From Isoetes taiwanensis (Eukaryota; Streptophyta; Lycopodiopsida; Isoetales; Isoetaceae), in assembly GCA_021234155.1 (NCBI GenBank), contig JAJEKV010000006.1, forward strand, positions 1,300,001-1,364,000: 64,000 nt of DNA. Direction: 5' to 3'. Within the stretch, counting starts at the first letter, position 1; the number at the start of each line of letters is the position of its first letter. A model generated the notes under the pieces. The model made no database searches. It was given only the letters and a program-made list of their open reading frames with translations, and was not told where the DNA came from. The position numbers and the translations under genes are program-made. Positions 59,292 through 64,000 of this stretch are shown piece after piece.

Positions 59292-61239
59292 ATCTGCGGA
59301 GAAATTTGAAGACAGCAGCAGAGATCTGTCAAGTTTTGTAGGTTGATCTATGCGCCGTCCCCTGTTCTTTCTGGGGCAAAAACTAGAACGCTCTAGGGGA
59401 GTAATGCCGCTGCAGCACAAGACAGTAAAGGCAATCCCGAGACAAATTATGCGTTGTTCCAATGCACGTTAGGCCATGGTGTCCTCACCATCGCCGTTCA
59501 ATTATTGAGAAATAAGGAGGAGGAAGGGAGACCAAAGGTCCTACGCTTTTCAAACTGGGTCTGCCGCTGCAGGATGGATACCAACAAAAGAGAGACGCAT
59601 ATGCTAGAAGGAAAGCGACATGGCAGTGCGGATGTTTAGACCCAGATGGGCGAAGAAGATTTGCAGAGCTTGTAAAATGGGATCTGGGTTTTTTGCTTTA
59701 GAAAGAAAAAGTTGCATTTCAAAAGCAACACGTACTCATTTTATTGTTTATGGATGCCAAGATTCCGCCATAGCCCTGCTGACAAGCCATGCCGGTTAAT
59801 TCTCAGATTGCAGGCTGTATATGACGAACTCCTGACACTAACCAGGATCAAGCCACATGGTTTGCACGTATTTCCATACTATAAGGTCCATTTTTTCCAA
59901 ATCAATCCGTTGCATCTTTTTTCGCTGTTCTAATCAACCAGATCCTGCTGGGATCCTTGTCTTAAGTCTAAACATCTGTCTGATTCAGGAAGAATTTCTG
60001 CAGCTTAATCAGAATCCTCTGTGCACAATTATTCTTCATAGCCTATTCAAAGCTCCAGCCAGGTTATACTTACAACGGTTACCTTAATTTAAATTTTATT
60101 AAAATATACATGCGATTTTTGCCTATTTGGTAGGTCCCTCATGCTCATGGTTTTGGTCATGACTAAGCTAGCCCCTCATTTGGCATGATCTAGTACATTT
60201 TAAAGGTTAGTGATATTTCCATCTCAGACTTAACACCAAGAACCAGAGGTACATCTTCACCAGCACAATTGACCTTAAAAAGCGTATGTAATCAAGTGGC
60301 TATCACATATAGTCGTGGTAAAGTAATTGCCATTGGACTTGCACTAGCATCGCGGTAAATGTCAGAAAATGTCAGATGTGGGCATGTAGCCAGTCTTTAA
60401 TGGCAAAAAAACCTGCTAAGTCCACAAAAATGCCATGTAATTTTTTTTGGCGTGGCTATAACATGTCAAAGACACGGATATACCACGGATATGCTTGTGG
60501 CTATAATATGACGGCGTCCGATATATACGGCGCTCCACGTGCACTATGTCATTTTTAGTGAATGTGAGAACACTTGGGTGTCTAATGGATAACACCTGGG
60601 TGCATGATGTCGTTTTCATTACTGTCTTGCTTGTTACCAACTATTAAGGCGAAATTGCTCAAGGCAATTCTAGTGAGAAGTTCCCAAAACAAAAAGACTT
60701 GTCTGAGGGTACCTACACACTAAAGGGTTAAAATTGTTAAGTTACAAAAATTTAATTTTACTTTCTAACACATGCTTTTTGTTAAAGAAATTGTTAAAAA
60801 GAAGGTGTTAACTTATAACAAATTGTTAGCATTAAATTAGCGATTTGACCATTGTTCACATTTTATTGCTATATTAAATGTTAACAATTGATTGACAACG
60901 TTACAATTTGCTCACATTGGTTATTGTTATGTTAAATGTTAACAATTGATTGACAACGTTACAATTTGTTGACGAAATTTTATTGGATGCAACCGCCCCC
61001 AATTCTTTTTAGGTTTTGTTAAACGCGTCGCAGACGACCGCCCAAGGAAATTGAGGGCTCCATCGCTGGAAATCCTTGGCGTGGAGTTGGCTCAAAAGCG
61101 TGAACATCACCAAAATCATTACCAAAACCAAGGTCATTATCCCTAGTGCGTCTTTCCCATTCTATGTTTTTTTTTTAAGAGTCTCTCAAGAAAGTGTAGT
61201 GTACCATTCTGTGCTTCTTTGATTCTATACATTCTGTGT
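59292..61239. other. Glucanase promoter side and intergenic DNA
   Basis: No further gene supported. Open frames at 59454-59639, 59712-60087 and 60376-60558 have no recognisable motif. The tandem duplication at 60855-60968 is listed separately. Confidence 0.5.
60855..60968. repeat. 57-bp tandem duplication
   Basis: Two adjacent copies end in aatgttaacaattgattgac and acgttacaatttg. The second halves are identical and the first halves differ slightly. Confidence 0.9.
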
Positions 61240-61244
61240 CTTTT

Positions 61245-61389
61245 TGTAATGGACCCATGGGAGACTGCTCGAGTGGATTTTGGTGTCGCGTTCTCAAGAC
61301 ACCGGCATAAATGGGTAGAAGTGACCAATCATAAACGTCTAGACGGTTTTGCCCAGTTGGTTAAGGGCATGTCGGTTAGGAACGTTACA
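61245..61389 (+). repeat. 5' LTR of the miniature element
   Basis: 145 bp, TGTAATGG...GTTACA. It shares gacaccggcataaatgggta and the ending gggcatgtcggttagg with the 3' LTR. Confidence 0.93.
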
Positions 61390-61549
61390 ATTGGTATCAG
61401 AGCAGGGCTCGTGTTCGAGTCTTCATGGGGGCAAGTATGATTCAGAATACCGTTGGATGGTAGGTCATGACTTGGTCTTGGACACCACGGGATGGTGTGG
61501 TCTATAATTTGTGATGCTCGAGGACGAGCATAGTTCTAGTGGGAGAGAT

Positions 61550-61694
61550 TGTAACGGACCCATAGGAAACCGTTCGAGTGGATCTTGGTGTTGTATTCTC
61601 GAGACACCGGCATAAATGGGTAGAAGCAACTACTCATAAACGTCTAGACGGTTTTGCCCAGTTGGTTAAGGGCATGTCGGTTAGGAATGTTACA
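61550..61694 (+). repeat. 3' LTR of the miniature element
   Basis: 145 bp, TGTAACGG...GTTACA, preceded by the purine tract and followed by the CTTTT duplication. Confidence 0.93.
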
Positions 61695-61699
61695 CTTTT

Positions 61700-62948
61700 C
61701 ATCTAGTACGTTTTGTATGTGCCTTTTCACCTAGTACATTTTCTAAGTGTTTTTATGTCATGAAAATTTAATGAAAGAAGATTTGGACTTTCTTTTTGAA
61801 AAACATAAAATAGCTATTAATCGGTCTTGAGATCTTTGCAAAGTATCTGGCTCCAACAATTTTTTCATTGCATGATCCTTCAGAAAAGGTTGAGGATACT
61901 TCATGATTTCCCTTCCACCGAGGCAAGTGTTTGGATGATTTGCATGTCACTTTACTAAAGCTTTTATGATTCGGATAGATGCAAAGGACTAATAACTTAG
62001 GTAACCATCATCTTTTATGCCTCCAATAACATCCATAGTACATCAACATAACTTGTTTTCATAATCATCGGCATTATCATCTGCAGACAGGAAAATTTTA
62101 AGAGCTTTTACAAAATGCAAAGGCTACCAAGCTCCTGAGCAAAACCTATACCATTCTTAGATATTTTATGCATATAAAACCAAAGGAGAAACTGTTTTAA
62201 ACCCTGTAGGCTTAGGAATATTGCTGCCTTGTGCATCAATGTCACCCCGTCTTCTTTATTCAAGAACTCCCTCCTCCATATAGCAGCAACCAACATATAA
62301 AGCAAAAGAGTACAATGAGAAGAAAATTCCGTACCTGCAGCCAACCAATACCCTGTTAGCATAAAAAATGGTAGCAGGGCAAGGGCCAAATGGTACATTG
62401 GGATTTTCAGTTTATCACTGATTACCCATTGTGCCCTTTGCCCTATTGGTTAGTTCTAGCTATATGAACACGGAGATATTATAAAGCACATGCTACCACA
62501 GATGCCAATGTCTAGATAATCATTCTGATATATATTATCTTAACATGTTATGTTTAGTCCTTTGATAATGCTAGTTCAAATGTCATGTGTTAGTCCTGCT
62601 ATTATATATAACTCAATACTGCATTAATCTTCATATATTCTATCATTTGCTTCATCTTCTGCTTCATGAATCAGAATACAAAGGTCGCCATCGTGACATT
62701 GTAGGCCATGTATTCTAGAATCTATTACTGCTAGCTTAGACAAAGCCTTTATCATTCTTTAGGCGGACAACAGTATTCCATTCATACAATATTAACCCAC
62801 AGTATAACCATACTCTATTAATCAGTACAGTTACCATTTTGAAAAATATACACACTTTAACATAGGTTAAATAGAACCAAAACATATCAACACTGAGGTT
62901 ACATGCATGATGATTTTCTAAACAAGAACACTGAAATAATAATGAAAC
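61700..62948. other. Intergenic or intronic, no recognised coding
   Basis: Could be intron of the gene whose exon is at 62949-63305. A minus-strand open stretch (~62220-62340) following a 3'-splice-like ctgcag reads AIWRREFLNKEDGVTLMHKA; I do not recognise it, but its composition is protein-like, so it could be another exon. Confidence 0.4.
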
Positions 62949-63305
62949 CTGAAAAGCATCTGGGTCCTCATCAACATCCTGTGTTTCATTGATGCTTAGT
63001 GGAGATCCATAGTCATCTTGACGCCTTTTTCCAAATTGTTTTGTCCCTTTTTGGTAGCCAGACTTATCCTCTCTGTTATAGAATCCCCTTTTCTGGCCAT
63101 AGCCATCTCTACCACCCCTGTTATCCATCGAACAGAGTTTATATTCCTCCTCAATCACGAATTCTTCAAACTCGCGCCTAAGGGCTAAACTGTTAAGTTT
63201 TTCTTCCTCAGACCCCGAAGTTTCGCAGCCATCTGAGTCATAGCCTATCTCTGGGGTAGGATTTTCCAAAAATATGTACATCCTCAGGCATGGATATTTT
63301 TCCAT
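62949..63305 (-). CDS. Exon of an unidentified acidic/basic protein, partial
   Basis: An open minus-strand stretch ends at a good 5' splice site (gcttttcag|gtttca, exon end 62949). Its translation contains EIGYDSDGCETSGSEEEKLN, then LALRREFEEFVIEEEYKLCS, then a Gly/Arg/Lys-rich part (DNRGGRDGYGQKRGFYNRED) and NETQDVDEDPDAFQ. The 5' limit is either the ATG at 63305, which has an in-frame stop just upstream, or a 3' splice site at ~63254 (ctaccccag). Acidic then Gly/Arg-rich segments suggest a nuclear or RNA-associated protein, but I do not recognise the family. Neighbouring exons were not identified. Confidence 0.5.
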
Positions 63306-64000
63306 TTACTTTTGGCAGCTACGTTGTTGACTATAATGACTTCATTGGTTCCAAGGAATATACCGTAGATCATTAATCTGACTAAATAAACTGCTATTAT
63401 TTATATCTATAGTCTTTTCTTAGACATGTATTAACCTTTGTATATTATCCAACATCTCACCTATTGGCCCATGTTATTAATATTCATAGGATCATATATG
63501 TCTATGTAATATCTGCCTGGAAATATTTTAAATTAACTTAAATTACCAACCTTATAGGTCATTAATCCATCCTGCTACACTATTGCAGATAATGTAATAA
63601 TAATAATAAAAAAAGGGCAGCCCATTAGTGTGATTCCACCCTAATGTAGAGGAAGTTGGCTCTCTAATGCGGAGATTTTTATTACTCATGACAATGTTCA
63701 ACATCTCTAGTCCCCTCAATAATCGATCATCAAACGTTAAATTATATTATTTTGACTTCATAGGGACCACAGGTATTGATGATTGCCTTGGTATACCTTG
63801 AATAATTTGAATTTGGAAACATTACTATAGAACCATATAAAGAGCATTGGGACTATGTGTCATTGGAGGGTGCTCGGAAAGCATTTAACTTTTCATTTTC
63901 ATACTGAGGAACTAGTTGAGTCATAACATATTTAAAAGATCTCGACTATAACCTACATCAATATTTAAAAGTCCATTGCCTGAGATTATAGGTTCAAACT
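63306..64000. other. Right edge of window, nothing recognised
   Basis: AT-rich, no supported coding, no repeat of note beyond a short taataataataa run near 63595. Confidence 0.5.

Larger units (their letters stand above)
61245..61694 (+). mobile_element. Complete 450-bp miniature LTR retrotransposon (TRIM/SMART type)
   Basis: Two 145-bp LTRs (61245-61389 and 61550-61694), each with TGTAA...TTACA termini, flank a 160-bp interior. The PBS TGGTATCAGAGC is at 61392-61403, two bases after the first LTR. The purine tract gtgggagagat (61539-61549) abuts the second LTR. A perfect 5-bp target duplication, CTTTT, lies at 61240-61244 and 61695-61699. The LTRs differ at scattered positions, so the insertion is not brand-new. 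It has no coding capacity and must have used the machinery of an autonomous LTR element. Confidence 0.93.

Noticed and set aside
1-64000. tRNA or rRNA genes
   Set aside because: The tRNA-like signals I saw (TGGTATCAGAGC at 24894, 29538 and 61392) are primer-binding sites next to LTRs, not tRNA genes; no rRNA-like sequence was noticed. A tRNA-finding program was not run.

Overview
The window is nuclear DNA from a land plant. It carries a plant-type SF1 splicing factor with an RRM, a plant-size GH95 alpha-L-fucosidase, a secreted GH17-X8 beta-1,3-glucanase, a DnaJ-type zinc-finger protein and the remains of a CP12 gene. The rest is AT-rich, transposon-filled sequence. Most introns I can place are short (about 60 to 110 bp). 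Together with the LINE, hAT and tyrosine-recombinase elements this suggests a non-flowering plant (fern, lycophyte, bryophyte or gymnosperm), but the sequence alone does not settle which.

Layout. 0-3 kb: SF1 on the minus strand. 4.3-6.5 kb: a non-coding LTR element with an inverted LTR at its left end and a 5-bp target duplication. 6.6-7.3 kb: three tandem copies of a ~210-bp unit. 7.9-9.1 kb: 3' end of a LINE. 12.6-15.5 kb: a 5'-truncated L1-type LINE on the minus strand. 17.1-18.3 kb: a large degenerate GAATCT minisatellite. 20.6-22.8 kb: ORF1 and endonuclease of another LINE. 24.2-29.55 kb: a gag-less Copia element joined to an unlike LTR followed by a second primer-binding site. 29.9-31.8 kb: a minus-strand LINE insertion with a 17-bp target duplication. 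32.7-36.3 kb: exon-sized pieces resembling MAP65, a VHS-domain (TOL) protein, a DnaJ zinc-finger protein and a DUF1308 protein, all on the minus strand. 38.0-41.7 kb: the ten-exon GH95 gene. 42.0-44.3 kb: another LINE. 45.56-49.2 kb: a Crypton-like tyrosine-recombinase gene between inverted repeats. 51.0-53.5 kb: a hAT transposase gene. 55.4-56.2 kb: two palindromic miniature elements next to a broken CP12 gene. 57.3-59.3 kb: the glucanase. 61.24-61.70 kb: a complete 450-bp miniature LTR retrotransposon. 62.9-63.3 kb: an exon of an unidentified protein.

The host genes (RNA splicing, xyloglucan and callose metabolism, plastid protein quality or Calvin-cycle regulation) look unrelated to each other; I see no functional cluster. 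The most unusual content is mobile: the intron-containing Crypton-like recombinase at 46.4-48.8 kb, the LTR element that appears to have integrated with the same LTR end (U5) at both termini, the tiny complete LTR element, and the run of exon fragments from different genes on one strand. Exon limits and homology calls here come from reading the sequence and from recall of protein families; no database search was run.
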